Shown: in pieces, positions 1 to 10,982 of the stretch | Numbering within the stretch: the stretch's first letter is position 1 | Layout of the letters: every line of letters starts with the position of its first letter | From: Ananas comosus | Taxonomy: Eukaryota > Streptophyta > Magnoliopsida > Poales > Bromeliaceae | Assembly: GCF_001540865.1 (NCBI RefSeq) | Contig: NC_033635.1 | Span: 8,964,115 to 9,028,114, forward strand | DNA length: 64,000 nt | Direction of reading: 5' to 3' | Notes under the pieces: model-generated | The model's input: the letters and a program-made list of their open reading frames with translations, nothing else | The model's database searches: none | Told to the model about the DNA's origin: nothing | Translations under genes and position numbers: made by a program

Positions 1-996
1 TGTCATAATTTCAGACCAAGCAGGATCGGACTATGCTGCAACTCCGGAAGAAATTCATCTTCAGTATTTAATTTCGACCCAAATTATCATAGATCTAACT
101 CAATCTACAAAATATTTAATTAATAATCAATTATTCACTCAACTGGAGTCATTAATTATCCAATAGCAAAGTCAAAATGTGTTATATATTAATGGCAAAA
201 ATGTATGGAGACCCCCTCAGACTATAGGTCATTTTGATATCGCTACGTCAGTTTTAACATTTCTAATTACTGAGACCTTTATTTCTAACTTTTATTTTAT
301 TTTTTTTGTAATCAAGTCTTGTAATATATTTAGTTGAAAATTTTATTGAATTGAATAGCTTTATTAGTTGTTAATAATTGATTTTTCTAGATTTATTTGC
401 CAAAAAATAATTAAAATAATTAAATTCGATAAAATTCTTATTTTAGTCGACTGGATTACTTAGTTTTAAGACATTGAAATTTGAGGGTTTTTATATACCA
501 AAACCTTAAAAGAGTCGTTGTTGAAATTTATTAGAGAATACCGAACTATATATAATGTATTACCGAACTTTATTCAGATTGGCATGATCTATTCATTCAA
601 AATCAGTAAGAATTTTGACAATTGAAACTTAACTATAATAAAATATAAAAATTAGGATATCACAATAAAAAAGAAAAAATACTAAGCCTAAAATGCAAAA
701 GAGAATTACAGAAATTTCAACTCTCGTCTAGTAGCAATCGTAATCGATCTCTCCTTTCGGACTTTAAAGTTAACATTTTGTGAATTTTAGTATTAAAAAT
801 ATAGAAGTTGACAAGACTAGTACTGGAGGAACCATGAGCTTTTAATTATGATGGAGCTGTAAGATTACAACCCTTAGCGCTACGCAAAAAAATAAAATAT
901 TGGGAACCAAAGTTAGAAAGGGTAAAAGTTAGGGAACCTTGATGCAATTAACTCTATGCATATGTATATTAGAAGGTTCCAGGAATCAAGCCGGTC

Positions 997-1010
997 CGGT
1001 CACGTGACCG
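997..1010. promoter_or_regulatory. G-box inside a 14-bp perfect palindrome
   Basis: The sequence CGGTCACGTGACCG is a perfect palindrome centred on CACGTG, the core bound by plant bZIP and bHLH factors. It lies about 210 bases upstream of the CLE start codon, just before a CT-rich tract. A role in CLE regulation is inferred from position only. Confidence 0.5.
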
Positions 1011-1037
1011 AAGCTTCGCTTCAAAATTTGACTCCCC

Positions 1038-1075
1038 CACTCTCTACTCTCTACTCTCTCTCTCTTTCCACATTG
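1038..1075 (+). promoter_or_regulatory. CT-rich tract (pyrimidine patch) upstream of CLE
   Basis: Runs of CTCTCTACTCTCTACTCTCTCTCTCT precede the CLE reading frame by about 145 bases. Pyrimidine patches of this kind are common at plant core promoters and 5' leaders. No clear TATA box is seen between it and the start codon. Confidence 0.4.
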
Positions 1076-1217
1076 ACTTCATCAATTGTCAATTTCTTCT
1101 TCTTCTTCCTAGCAATTTGACCGCCCGTTATTTGTCTCCATCTCACAACATGCTATTATTGCACTCACACCACTTCTCTCTCTAGAACCTTAATTACTAC
1201 TACAGCAACAATCAAAC

Positions 1218-1517
1218 ATGATGCGTCATCTCTCTCGGCGAAGGGAAGTGTCGCCGCCGCCGCCTCCGACGCGGCTCCTCTCGTGGCTCGCGGTGGCGGT
1301 TCTCGTGCACTCGGCCCTCCTCCTTCGCTCCGCTGTGCTCACGGAGGGCGCCCGCGCGGGCCCCTCCTCCGTCTTCCTCGACCTGGCCCCGCTCGCGATG
1401 CCTCCGGCGGCGTCTGGTCGTCGGAGCGGCGCCCGCAGCCGTGGGGTCGGAGACGAGCTCGTCGGCGACGATAAGAGGCGCGTACCCACCGGCGCGAATC
1501 CTCTTCACAACAGATGA
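1218..1517 (+). CDS. CLAVATA3/ESR-related (CLE) peptide precursor
   Basis: This 99-residue reading frame encodes a secreted CLE prepropeptide, the precursor of a 12-13 residue ligand for leucine-rich-repeat receptor kinases in meristem and vascular signalling. Three things support this. There is a hydrophobic signal segment at about residues 19-40 (LLSWLAVAVLVHSALLLRSA). The middle is variable and charged. The CLE motif RRVPTGANPLHN lies at residues 87-98, followed by one Arg and the stop codon, the usual position at the extreme C-terminus. The size fits the family (about 80-120 residues), and single-exon structure is common. Two ATGs stand side by side at 1218 and 1221; the first is chosen. 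Position 7 of the ligand is Ala, where CLV3-type peptides have a hydroxylated, arabinosylated Pro. The subgroup cannot be assigned from the motif alone. Confidence 0.9.
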   Translation: MMRHLSRRREVSPPPPPTRLLSWLAVAVLVHSALLLRSAVLTEGARAGPSSVFLDLAPLAMPPAASGRRSGARSRGVGDELVGDDKRRVPTGANPLHNR

Positions 1518-3821
1518 TGATGATGATGAACTCTACATTACATATGGTGCTCAACTACTACGATTTCCGTACGTCGAATGTATTCCATGCACATAGCTTC
1601 ATGCATCTCTTTCTTTTCTTCTTTTTTTTTTTTGTTGTTTAATTAATAAACTTGGTTTGTGTTCCATGAATGCACATTAATAGATGAGAGATCAGAAGAC
1701 GACGAAGAAGACGGTGAGTTATGAAGATTAAAATCGACGAATATTGATCTTCTAGTTTATTGTATTCTTCTCCATGCATATATGTTGAGATCTTTAACTT
1801 CAGCGCATGTCGGGGGAAGAGAATTGCAAATGAATTAAGAAGATGATGGAATAACAGGCATTGATTTGTCGAAAGATCGAGTTTTCCCATGTTGTAATTT
1901 TCCGTTGTAATCTTTTCTTATATATTAGTTTGTTTGAAAGAAAGAAATCTTTAAATGGTCTTGATGTGTAACTTGATCTTACAATAAAGCTATGTGGATG
2001 ATGCTTTTATTTGCGCACGAGTAATGCTTTTTGAAGGCTCATTTTATATATGATGTATATATTATCTCTTCCTCAAATATTTCTAATATATATTGAATTT
2101 TACTATGAGTTTGGTTCCACATGTAATATTAATTTAGCGGAGAGAATTGGTATCAGACTATTAGAACCTATGTACTTCGCATGGTCTAAACTTTTGAACT
2201 GAATAAGTTTCTAAAGATATCTACGTAGTATACCCGCAAACCTATGCGTATTTTGACTCTCCCAACATGTACACGTACGCCTTATTTCATTAATTAAAGC
2301 ACACAATTTTTAACCAGATGTAGAGATTTGTATATATATATATAGCTAGTCATTAATTAATTAATTAATTAAGCTCTTCTAGCAGTGTGTGTTTTTTGTC
2401 TACTTTTTCTTTAATTTGGATTTATCTACCTTTTCCCCTCTTCCTCGGCTAATTAAACAATAAACAAGAAAAAAAAAAAAAAGAAGAAGAGATTTTCAAA
2501 AAAAGAGAGAGAGAGAGTCCCTAAAATACATATCGACTCTTGCAACCATAAATGCATGGACACAGAAATTAACAAGAGAAATTTAGAAAGCAAGGTACGT
2601 GTGTAGCTCTCCCGACCACAAGAGTTAGGACTTCTAAGAGTTATTAGGCTTAGTTTAATCCAAAGCTTTGGAGTTAGGGTTTTTGGTCAATTGTTATATC
2701 AAACATATACTAGCTAGTTGAAACTTTAATAAAAGAATAGCTATAATATATAGTACAAGACTAGCTAGTAGTAGTAGCTGTTGTTGTTGCTGCTGTTATT
2801 TTGGATTATACTAAGCAGGTTTAAAAATTGCTTATCAGCATCTTAATTCTATCATTTCTTATTTTACATAACCTGTTCGTAGAACATAAAATCCATAAAC
2901 TTCTTTTTTTCTCTTTTTTTTTTAAAAAAAAAAATTTAACCAATAGGTTTTGTTATTCAAAAGGTCAACTAGCTAGGCAGTCAAATAGGTAGCAGATCTA
3001 CAACCTCACGGAACAGGAAAAAGTTTAGATTTGACTGTGATATCATATTACCTGCAAAATTGATTCTTGTAAGAAACAAATCTAGAAATATATATAGGCT
3101 TTATATTTAAAACTTTGAATCTGGTTTTCACAGAAGCTAGCTACATATAACTCTATAATGATGGATTGATAATTCACTAGCTTTGGTTTGATACAAGAAT
3201 ACACAACAAAAATAAGGAAATTCAATTTTAGTGATAATTATCTACGGTTATTGTTAGTGCTTTCTCTTGTCTTATGTGAATTGTCTATTTATAGTAGATC
3301 TGAAGCCTATGTATATACTGCAATTTACTATAAAAGAAAAAAAAAAAGCACTACTAACAATTATTGACAAAATTAACTAGAAAGCTCTAATTTCTAACTA
3401 TATAATATTTGTACTTAATTTTGAAACCTATAAAAGTATGTTTTAACTATGAGTATTTCTAAAGTAAAATATATATTATTCAAAGTATTTAAATATTTTA
3501 CTATTTTTGGGAAGCAGGGCCAAACATGTTGCCTCCAAAAGCGGGCGCGTCGCCTCAAGATCCACAACACCTATTTTCAAAGAATGCCACGCTAGATTCT
3601 ATTCACGTACGTATAACGTAGTTTTATACTTTTATGTACGTACGCTTCGGTTCTTTTGCATAGTTATCCTTCCAAATATAAATATTTATATAAGGTTGGT
3701 GTTTATTTGTGGCATATATATGTATAACTTTAAAAACCTTATGTCGTTGCCGGAATATTTATGCAAAAAAATAATTATGTCGTACCAGGGCGTGCGCAAA
3801 CCAATGATGTTCACAAATAAA
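1518..3821. other. AT-rich spacer, no gene seen
   Basis: This stretch contains the CLE 3' region, simple repeats such as (GA)n near 2503-2518 and (TA)n near 2331-2342, and poly-A/T runs. I see no coding exon or element termini. Confidence 0.6.
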
Positions 3822-4335
3822 TAGGGTTAATTACATTAATGGTCCCCAGCCTTTTCACCAATTTTCACTTGGGTCCTCAATCTCTTTTTTTTTGCAATTG
3901 AGTCCCTAACCTCTTGATTTCATTTCAATTAAGTTTCAGCTGTTAAATATATGTTAAAATTGACAGAAAATACCACATGTCAGCGCCACGGATGCGACAT
4001 GTCAACGCCACGGTGGCGTTGTGTCAGCGGATTGTAAAAAAAAAAAAAAAATTGGGGACCAAATTGAACGACGCTGACATGGCGCCACCGTGGGGTCTCC
4101 AACCTTTTTTTTGCAATCCGCCGACACAACGCCACCGTGGCGTTGACATGGCGCCTCTGTGGCGCTGACATGGTGCTGACATGTGGTATTTTCCGTCAAT
4201 TTTAACACATATTTAACGGCTGAGACTTAATTGAAATAAAATCAAGCTATTAGGGACTCAATTGCAAAAAAAAAGATTAGGGACCCAAATAAAAATTGGT
4301 GGAAAGATTGGGAACTACTGGTGTAATTAATCCTT
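3822..4335. mobile_element. Mutator-like MITE with long terminal inverted repeats
   Basis: The two halves are inverted copies of each other over about 240 bases. The left end reads GGGTTAATTACATTAATGGT and the right end ends with the complement-like ACTGGTGTAATTAATCC. GC-rich blocks repeat GCCACGGTGGCGTT around the centre. Flanks ACAAATAAA (3813-3821) and ACAAATATA (4336-4344) match at 8 of 9 bases, the TSD length of Mutator-like elements. It has no coding capacity. Confidence 0.75.
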
Positions 4336-4624
4336 ACAAATATATGCACGTAATTGTACAATTTCACATATTTGTAAGGAATATATATGAAAAATAGGCC
4401 TTCATACTTGAGAAATTATACATGTTAAGTTCACGACTAAAAAAAATTGTATTCTCTACAGCACCTTGTCTAGAGGTTGTAGAGTTTAGCAACCCTTTTT
4501 TCTTTTTTAATAAAAGAAAACGTGTGATAAGATAAGCCCAAAAAAATAGGCTTTTGGACAACGCGGGAGTCGTAGGATACAACCCAAATGGGTTGTAAAC
4601 CTAACACTCCTTTTCATACTTATT

Positions 4625-4984
4625 AGAGTAAACTTCAAATATTATTTCTGTTGTTTCACACTTTTTCACTTTAGTAATCTATAGTTTAAAGTGTATCAAG
4701 TTGGTGTCCTGTGGTTTTATTTTATCTTTTTGTCAGCTTTTTCGTTAATATTTCGTTAAATTATATACAAAAAAACTTCAGATACCTCACCTAGGTTTAT
4801 TGAATATTCACTTTAATACTCTTTAGTTTTAACTTTGTCACCGATTTAACGAAAAAAATTAGTGAAAACGATAATAAAAAGATAAAAATGAAACCACAGG
4901 ATACTAAATTGATACACTTTAAACCACAGTGTAGTAAAGTGAAAAAGTGTGAAACAACAGGGGTGGTATTTGAAGTTGTCCCTT
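4625..4984. mobile_element. Foldback MITE, Mutator-like
   Basis: The ends are inverted repeats of about 100 bases: the left arm has AACTTCAAATATTATTTCTG and the TTTCACACTTTTTCACTTTA block, and the right arm is the complement (GTGAAAAAGTGTGAAACAAC). Flanks ATACTTATT (4616-4624) and ATACTTCAT (4985-4993) agree at 7 of 9 bases and may be a decayed TSD. No reading frame of interest. Confidence 0.65.
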
Positions 4985-5501
4985 ATACTTCATGCAGGCA
5001 TCTAAATTTTAGATATTTGCACTTAGACCCCCTATATTTATAAATAGCTCAATAGCTCCTCTCTTCGATTGAGAAACTAATTAGAAGAGTTGAAGGGTTA
5101 GTGTAAGGAAGAGTTGAAGTTTAGATGGTCTCTGTACATTTTTTTCTATACATTTTTTTTTTCCAAAAATTAAATTACCATCACACAATTTGAAGCGGAG
5201 GAGTCTCCGTACACCATTTGGGATTATAGAAAGATTGTATTACATGTAGTGAGAAAATACGAAAGAAAACTACTATATTTATGTTTTTTGTACGCATGTA
5301 AAATCACATTGCAGTATCACAAAGAGTAGGTTGTAATATATATTTTACGATACCACCTAAAATAAAGAAGAATATTTCCATATACTTTCATCTCAACTCT
5401 ATTTTACCTATTTTAGTCTTAGATGACTCTTAATAGTATCAAACTGACTATTTTTATAAGGTGTCCAATCGTACTCCATTTCCATCCAGTCTTAAGAATG
5501 C

Positions 5502-5640
5502 AAACCAGACCGACCGTCCCTGACGCAAGTGGCAAATTACTTGATGGTTGGTATCCGAGGTTTCAAGTTCGAATCCTAATTAATTCATATTTTCAGCTAA
5601 GTTTATTTCTAAATGAAATAAACAAAACAGACAGTATGTA
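5502..5640 (+). mobile_element. tRNA-derived SINE
   Basis: An A-box-like stretch (GACGCAAGTGGCAAATTACT, about 5520) is followed at normal tRNA spacing by a B-box-like one (GGTTTCAAGTTCGAATCC, about 5560). A short tail ends in an A-rich run near 5655. A degenerate relative lies at 9985-10082. This is how a pol III SINE looks. No flanking target duplication was confirmed. Confidence 0.65.
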
Positions 5641-5689
5641 CACTATCTATCTCTCTAAACAAAAAAAAAGAATGCGAACCGAGCAGATT

Positions 5690-5985
5690 TAGGGGCGGGA
5701 GCCTATTTTCTTGACGAGTCAGCCTAATTCGCGACTGGTTGACTTTTATCTTCTGTTTTTTTGTCCCCACTTATCATTTCATTTGGAGCGGATCAGGACG
5801 GGTTAAAAGAAGGAAGGAGTTCTTGAACTTTTACTCATTTTGTTAGCTGATGGGGATAAATTTGGGATCAATTATTTTTTTTTTTCTTACTTTTGGTGCC
5901 TACTTACAGTCTTATTTGGGACAAATCAAGGCGAGAGCTCCATCAACCCAGATCCATTTGCATTCCACGAACCCAGCTGGTAATC
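5690..5985. repeat. Dispersed repeat related to 25863-26207
   Basis: This segment shares several stretches with a second one at 25863-26207: CACTTATC followed by CATTTGGAGCGGATCAGGA-like sequence, then GAGCTC and ATCCATTTGCAT near the end. The order is the same in both. The 25.9-kb copy has short terminal inverted repeats, so this is probably a decayed hAT-type MITE. Confidence 0.4.
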
Positions 5986-6904
5986 ATCATCATGAGGTTA
6001 ATAAGAATTGCATAGGAATCCGCTCACTTGTTAATTTTAGCTTCCTCCGAACGCTACACGAAGCTCTAAGATTCCTAACGCATTATAAAATAGTAACCAC
6101 GATTAATTTAATATATGATGTGGTTTAATTACTTATAAATTGATTTTTGGTTAAATTTACGAAGCAATTATAACTGTTTATGGGTAATGAGGCGTTGAAT
6201 GTCTGCACCATGCATTAATTGCCACGTGATGTGGACTTAGTTTATCGTACGTAGTTTTGACTCTTTATTAATTAATTAAGCTGTGTACTTACCCTCTTAA
6301 TTAAAGTGTTTGTTTATTGGGGCCTAATTAAATGCATTTAAATTATTTAATTGAACTTTCATCCGTTTGTACATGGTTTTTTAAAATTTAAAAATATAGT
6401 ACTTGTTGTAATTTTTTTTGTTTTTTCAATTGATCATAGAGGCCTATATTTCAGTACAATTTTAACTAATTAAAAATACCCCAAAGATAAAGAAACACCA
6501 CGATAGTTTTTGATGCCAAAGTTTAAGTTTGCAGTAAAGAATCATGTTATAATTCAATTGTTAAAAATTCGATGTAACAACTACAATTGCTTCATTAAAA
6601 GTATTTTTTGATAGTAATTAAAAGATAATTTAAATCACTAGCGCGTTTCTTTTACTATTAATTTATTGACTATTTGGCTACTATTAATTATTTTAAATTA
6701 ATAAAATATGGATTTAAATGGTTAATTATAAAAGTTTAAAAAATTGAATGATAAATATTGAGAATTTTTTTAGTTTAGGTGGTTGTCGCAACTCGCAAAT
6801 GAGTAAAAAATCATATGATTGTAGAGTATTTACCCGTTGCTTACTGCTTTGTTGAAAAAGAGAGTTTTTTTAATTAAAGTACTCAACAATAAGGAGCTTA
6901 CTTC
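5986..6904. other. AT-rich spacer, nothing recognised
   Basis: Very AT-rich sequence with TTAATTAA-type runs. I see no coding region, RNA gene or clear element end. Confidence 0.5.
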
Positions 6905-7171
6905 TATGATAGCTAGTCTATACCAAATTTAATTCGAATCCGAATCCGAACCAAGTAGATTTACCTGATATTAAATGAATATAGTTTCAAATAAGGATAT
7001 TAAAAATAAAAATCCGACAAATTTGAATTCATGTATGGATTTTGATCGTATCTGATCAGAATCGGAAACCGACCTAAATTCAACCCAAACCCTAATTTAT
7101 TTTGTAAATGTTTAATTTATATTTGAACTTATATTTTAAAAATTTATATTTAATGTAATATATTTTGAAAT

Positions 7172-7847
7172 AAGGTTAATTTTATACAAGTCTCTGCAAA
7201 CATGATGAATAACAGATATATCCCTGCAAAGTTCAACTTTCATAAGTTATCCCTGCAAAAGTCCTAATGTATCCAGATATATCCATACCGTTAATATCTG
7301 TTAAAAAAATCTAGTTAACCACAGCTAAAATACTTAAACATGATTAATTAATAATGTGAATTGACAATTTCGCCATTCTTCCTCTTCCTCTTCCTCTTCC
7401 TCTCCTGCTTCTTCTTCTTCCTCTTCTTCTCCGTATCCTCCTTTTCCGCCTCCTTTTCTCCTCATTCTTCTTCTTCTTCGTTGTCGTCGTCGCCATCATG
7501 GTTCCCGCGTGGGCCATCGTCACGGGCATCTCCGACGGCACCGGCCTCGCCTTCGCCTTCTGCCTCTTCCTCATCCTCGTTGGCCCCAACCCCGACAAGC
7601 TCCGCAAGGTCGCCGTTGCCACTGCCGCTGTTCGCTCCCGCAGCCTAAAGAGGAAAAGGAAGAGTGCAAGGGCAAAAGTGTCATTTCACAATTTTATTGT
7701 TAAATTAACAGTTTTCTAATAGATACTAACCAGAGAGACTTATCTGAATACATTAGGACTTTTGCAGGAATAATTTATGAAAGTTGAACTTTACGGGGAT
7801 ATATCTGTTATTCATCATGTTTGTAGGAACCTGTATGAAATTAACCC
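7172..7847. mobile_element. Mutator-like (Pack-MULE type) element, copy 1
   Basis: Terminal inverted repeats of about 110 bases begin GGTTAATTTTATACAAGTCT on the left, and their complement ends at 7847. The left one carries the phrase ATATATCCCTGCAAAGTTCA and the right one its inverse. TTTGAAAT at 7164-7171 and 7848-7855 may be the TSD. The centre (about 7375-7670) is CT- and GC-rich and unlike its surroundings. Relatives lie at 21402-22127 and 63528-64000. Confidence 0.7.
7498..7719 (+). CDS. Short reading frame inside the Mutator-like element (possible captured fragment)
   Basis: A 73-codon frame begins MVPAWAIVTG and continues with a hydrophobic stretch (LAFAFCLFLILVG, about residues 17-29) and a basic tail (SLKRKRKSARAK). 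The coding stretch is GC-rich with GC-ending codons, unlike the AT-rich element ends, which is typical of host gene pieces carried by Pack-MULEs. I do not recognise the source gene. The last 20 or so codons run into the element's AT-rich arm. It may not be expressed. Confidence 0.25.
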   Translation: MVPAWAIVTGISDGTGLAFAFCLFLILVGPNPDKLRKVAVATAAVRSRSLKRKRKSARAKVSFHNFIVKLTVF

Positions 7848-8055
7848 TTTGAAATATTGAAAAGAGAAATAATTATTTCGGGTTCGGATCTTCGGATTCT
7901 GGCTTAGGTTCAGATTTCAAATTTTTAGTCGGATTCGGATTTAAATATAGAGTTTTAAAATCCGTCGAATTCGGATTCGAATTTAAATTTCGAATTTGAA
8001 GTCAAGTTCGGATTTGAATTTTTAAAAATCCACCTAGAATCCAACCCGTTGACGT

Positions 8056-9306
8056 CCCTGGCCATAGCAGAAGGTATAATAAATAGGGTAAACTAAGTTC
8101 ATCTATGTTGGGCTGTCAAAAGTAAAGTTTCATTGTTCTGTCCACTAGGAAGTTGGAAGCACAAATTTTACAGGGTAAAATTCAGTCTTCACATGGTTTA
8201 GCCTATTTTTACTTTATTATTTTATAATTTTAAAAAATATCTATACTTAATTATTTTATAATTTTATTTTTATCTCATTGAAAAATTCTGCAAGCAAATA
8301 AAATAGTAAAATAATTTTTTCTAAAAAAATCACATGAAAGTACCCTATTTAATTATAGGTTCTTATACTAAAATAAAAATAAATCCACAAAATAGTTAAA
8401 CATAATTTTTTGAGCCACGGGGTGTCAAAGTAAAAAAAATGTTATATATCATAGGATAGTTAATTGCAACTTTTGAACCGTAGGGTGACAAAGTAAAAAT
8501 ATGTTAAACCACAATGAGACAAATTGAAGTTTACCTAATATTATGTTATGCAAATTATGGTCTAATTTAGCATCTGTAATCTCCCGCTTCCCACGAATTC
8601 ACTTATTCTAGAATTATTCTAGTCTATGCTTTCTCAACCCTTTTAACATCTTGAGCTTAAAAGTTCTAAAGATGCCAAGATCATAGAACTTATAATTTTG
8701 TAACTTTTGAATATACTTTTTTCGCCATTAGATCAAAAATAAACAATAATGATTACTTTTGAGGCCCGTCATTGTGCACGATTCAAGAACCGCTACAATC
8801 GATCCAATGGCCAAAAAAGACTATAACACCAATACCTTTTTACTTCTAAAATTAAATACCGTAGTCGTTCTCTACATGCACACACCCAAAGATAAACGCT
8901 CTAGTACTAATAATTAAGCTTTAAGTTTTTTTAGATCAGTGTTACAAGGCCCAACAATTGCACGAAGTACTGGGCTAGATTAGTACACATGGTACGCATA
9001 GTTTAGTAATTCGAAACTATGGTATGATCAAACTTGATAATAATGTTGGTGTTTAACGACCAAAACGAAGAAAGTTTACATACAACACCTCAATAATTCC
9101 TAATTAGACAGAAACGAATTGTATTTAAGATGAAAGATGAATTAAGATTTCTATTAATCTGGCTTAAATGATTTAACAGATACCAATAGTAGAGTTATTT
9201 TTAAATAACAGAAAATATAAGAAATATATATTTGAACTAAAAAAAATAAAAATATATAAAAGATATTTTAGAAGTTTTGTAGTATATATATTAGATATTA
9301 TCCTTA
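8056..9306. other. AT-rich spacer with possible decayed MITE
   Basis: Between about 8090 and 8545 several phrases resemble the 4.6-kb foldback element in both orientations (for example ACCACAATGAGACAAATTGAAGTTTACC), so a decayed MITE is likely. The rest shows nothing I can name. Confidence 0.35.
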
Positions 9307-9935
9307 GGGCCCGTTTGGTTCGAGTTATGTAATATTACAAAGTATCTCGACATATCCAGGCATGTTGGATTTCGGCGTGAGATTATTACTAATGCTGTAT
9401 TAAAGCGTTTGATTTAATACAGTAATGTAATACTAGATTACAGTGTTTATAGTATTAATATATTTGGTTCAGTTTATAAAATTTAGTAATCCTGATATAA
9501 AAGTATAGTTTTTTTCAAAATTGCCCATATTGTAGTCATTTGAATATTGATTTTTGCGGAAATAACAAATGTAGAGAAGGAGATCGTGATGATTATTTGG
9601 GAGGACGACGCAATAGAAGATGATAGGTGTTCGTGCGAGAGAGAGAGAGAGAGAGAGACGTCGAGAGAGAGCGAGAAAAAAGCGGCGTGAAAATAATACT
9701 GTTTATTAGATTTGGGGTTGTTAGGAGATAAAATTGTCATTTTACATAATATGTAGTATTAACGGATTTCAGTAATGCAAGATACACGACCCCCTCCCGT
9801 TAATATTTTTGATGTAATCCTGCTCGATTTGTAATGCTACATTAACGACTAGATTACATAGCGGATTAACCAAACACAGTTATCCTGACAGGATTGCCTG
9901 TAATCCTGTCAGGATAACTCGAACCAAACGCACCC
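9307..9935. mobile_element. PIF/Harbinger-type MITE, copy 1
   Basis: The ends are inverted: GGGCCCGTTTGGTTCGAGTTAT on the left and the complement of GGGTGCGTTTGGTTCGAGTTAT on the right. TTA flanks both sides (9304-9306, 9936-9938), the 3-bp target duplication of this superfamily. A second copy with the same ends lies at 27411-28356. The centre has a (GA)n run near 9636-9658 and no transposase. Confidence 0.8.
9878..9919. repeat. Subterminal hairpin of the Harbinger MITE
   Basis: AGTTATCCTGACAGGATT and its exact reverse complement form an 18-bp perfect stem around a 6-base loop (GCCTGT). The 28.3-kb copy keeps the same arrangement with changes. Confidence 0.8.
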
Positions 9936-9984
9936 TTAACAAAATGTCGGCAGAGTAAAAGGACCAAAAGTATAGCCAAAAACT

Positions 9985-10082
9985 ATTGTCAAAGAGCTTG
10001 GTGATTGATACCTAATATCTCAAATTTGAATCATAGTTGATTCATATTTCTAGTTAAATTTATTTTTTTTAAAAAATAGTAA
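9985..10082 (+). mobile_element. Degenerate SINE, second copy
   Basis: The B-box region and tail match the SINE at 5502-5640 with many changes (TCAAATTTGAATCATAGTTG against TCAAGTTCGAATCCTAATTA), then a similar tail and a T/A-rich end. The A box is no longer clear. Confidence 0.5.
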
Positions 10083-10092
10083 AGATGTATTA

Positions 10093-10253
10093 TGGGCCGT
10101 GCTGGGCCGGAATGGCCCACATTAGCCTGGCCGAAATGGGCTACGAACCGGACGGCCCAGCCCGGTTTCAATTTCGGGCTGGACCATGTCGGGCCCTAGC
10201 TGCCTAGCCTCTGGCCCGGCCAGGAAGGCATGGGCTGGGCCGTGCTTCGGGTG
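10093..10253. repeat. GC-rich GGGCC repeat patch
   Basis: This block repeats GGCCCAGCCCGG, GGGCCGTGCTGGGCCGG and GGGCTGGGCCGTGC in an AT-rich setting. Such blocks are common in dispersed plant hAT-type MITEs. I could not place its ends. It lies about 390 bases upstream of the TMEM62-like gene. Confidence 0.4.
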
Positions 10254-10636
10254 CATCTCTTAAAGTATTTACTTTTTAATTTTTTTAAAAAATTTTAGTA
10301 TAAAATTTAAAAATATAAATTATGAATATTTTCATTTAAATTAATATTTTGATTAAATCATTAAAAATTATAAAAATAATTATAATAAAGTAAATATTTA
10401 TTTTTTAAAATAAATAAATTTATATATATTTTTTTAAAAAAAAGAAAATAAGATGAAATTTTGGTCCAAATGGGCCAAAATTTCGTCATTGGACCAAAAC
10501 CAGCCAAGCTAAACGCCCGAGACTCTGCCGCGACCCGTTTTACATCCCTCGGGGCATACGGCCGGCTTCTTCCTGACCGAAAAACCAAAAAACCCCATCT
10601 GACGCTCCGACGAGAAGGAGAGAAGGTGGAGGGATC

Positions 10637-10982
10637 ATGAGATCGCGGCCGTCCCCAAAACCACTCTCTTTCCTCTTCTTCTTCTTCTTCTTCATCTATG
10701 CCTCTCTCAATCTCCTGTCTTCTTCTTCTTCTTCTTTCCCAGCAGCAGCAGCAGCGGCAGCAGTCGCTGTCGGAGTCGTCGGAGGAGGCGACGGCGACGG
10801 TGGCGCGGCGGTGATGAGGGCGTCGTTCGCCGTCGAGGGCGACGTGGCGTGGGCCGTCCAGATCAGCGACCTGCACGTCAGCGCCCACCACCCCGCCCGC
10901 GCCCGCGACCTCGTCCGCCTCCTCGCCCCCGCCCTCCGCCTCCTCCGCCCCTCGCTCCTCCTCATCACCGGCGATCTCACCG
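10637..10982 (+). CDS. TMEM62-like gene, exon 1
   Basis: It starts at ATG 10637 and gives residues 1-115 plus one base. It is very GC-rich, with poly-Phe, poly-Ser and poly-Ala runs before the first metal-binding block (VQISDLHVS). The donor GTTTAA at 10983 was chosen because joining the leftover G to exon 2 makes the Asp of GDLTD. An alternative reading straight through ends at 11020 and would destroy the domain. Confidence 0.85.

Larger units (their letters stand above)
1..1217. other. AT-rich upstream region of the CLE gene
   Basis: No coding region is recognisable here. Most of it is AT-rich spacer. The last 250 bases before the CLE start codon become CT-rich and carry a G-box, and are the likely promoter and leader of that gene. 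Confidence 0.6.
6905..8055. repeat. Older inverted repeat split by a Mutator-like insertion
   Basis: The outer parts at about 6935-7095 and 7870-8055 are inverted relatives of each other, both rich in the motif ATTCGAATCCGAATCCGAAC or its complement. They flank the element at 7172-7847, which suggests a nested structure: a younger element inside an older TIR element. Confidence 0.4.

Noticed and set aside
1212..1508. Open frames on the minus strand over the CLE gene
   Set aside because: Arg-rich shadow of a GC-rich coding region; no motif.
10361..10891. 176-codon open frame on the minus strand
   Set aside because: It is the antisense of GC-rich exon 1 of the TMEM62-like gene and shows no domain.
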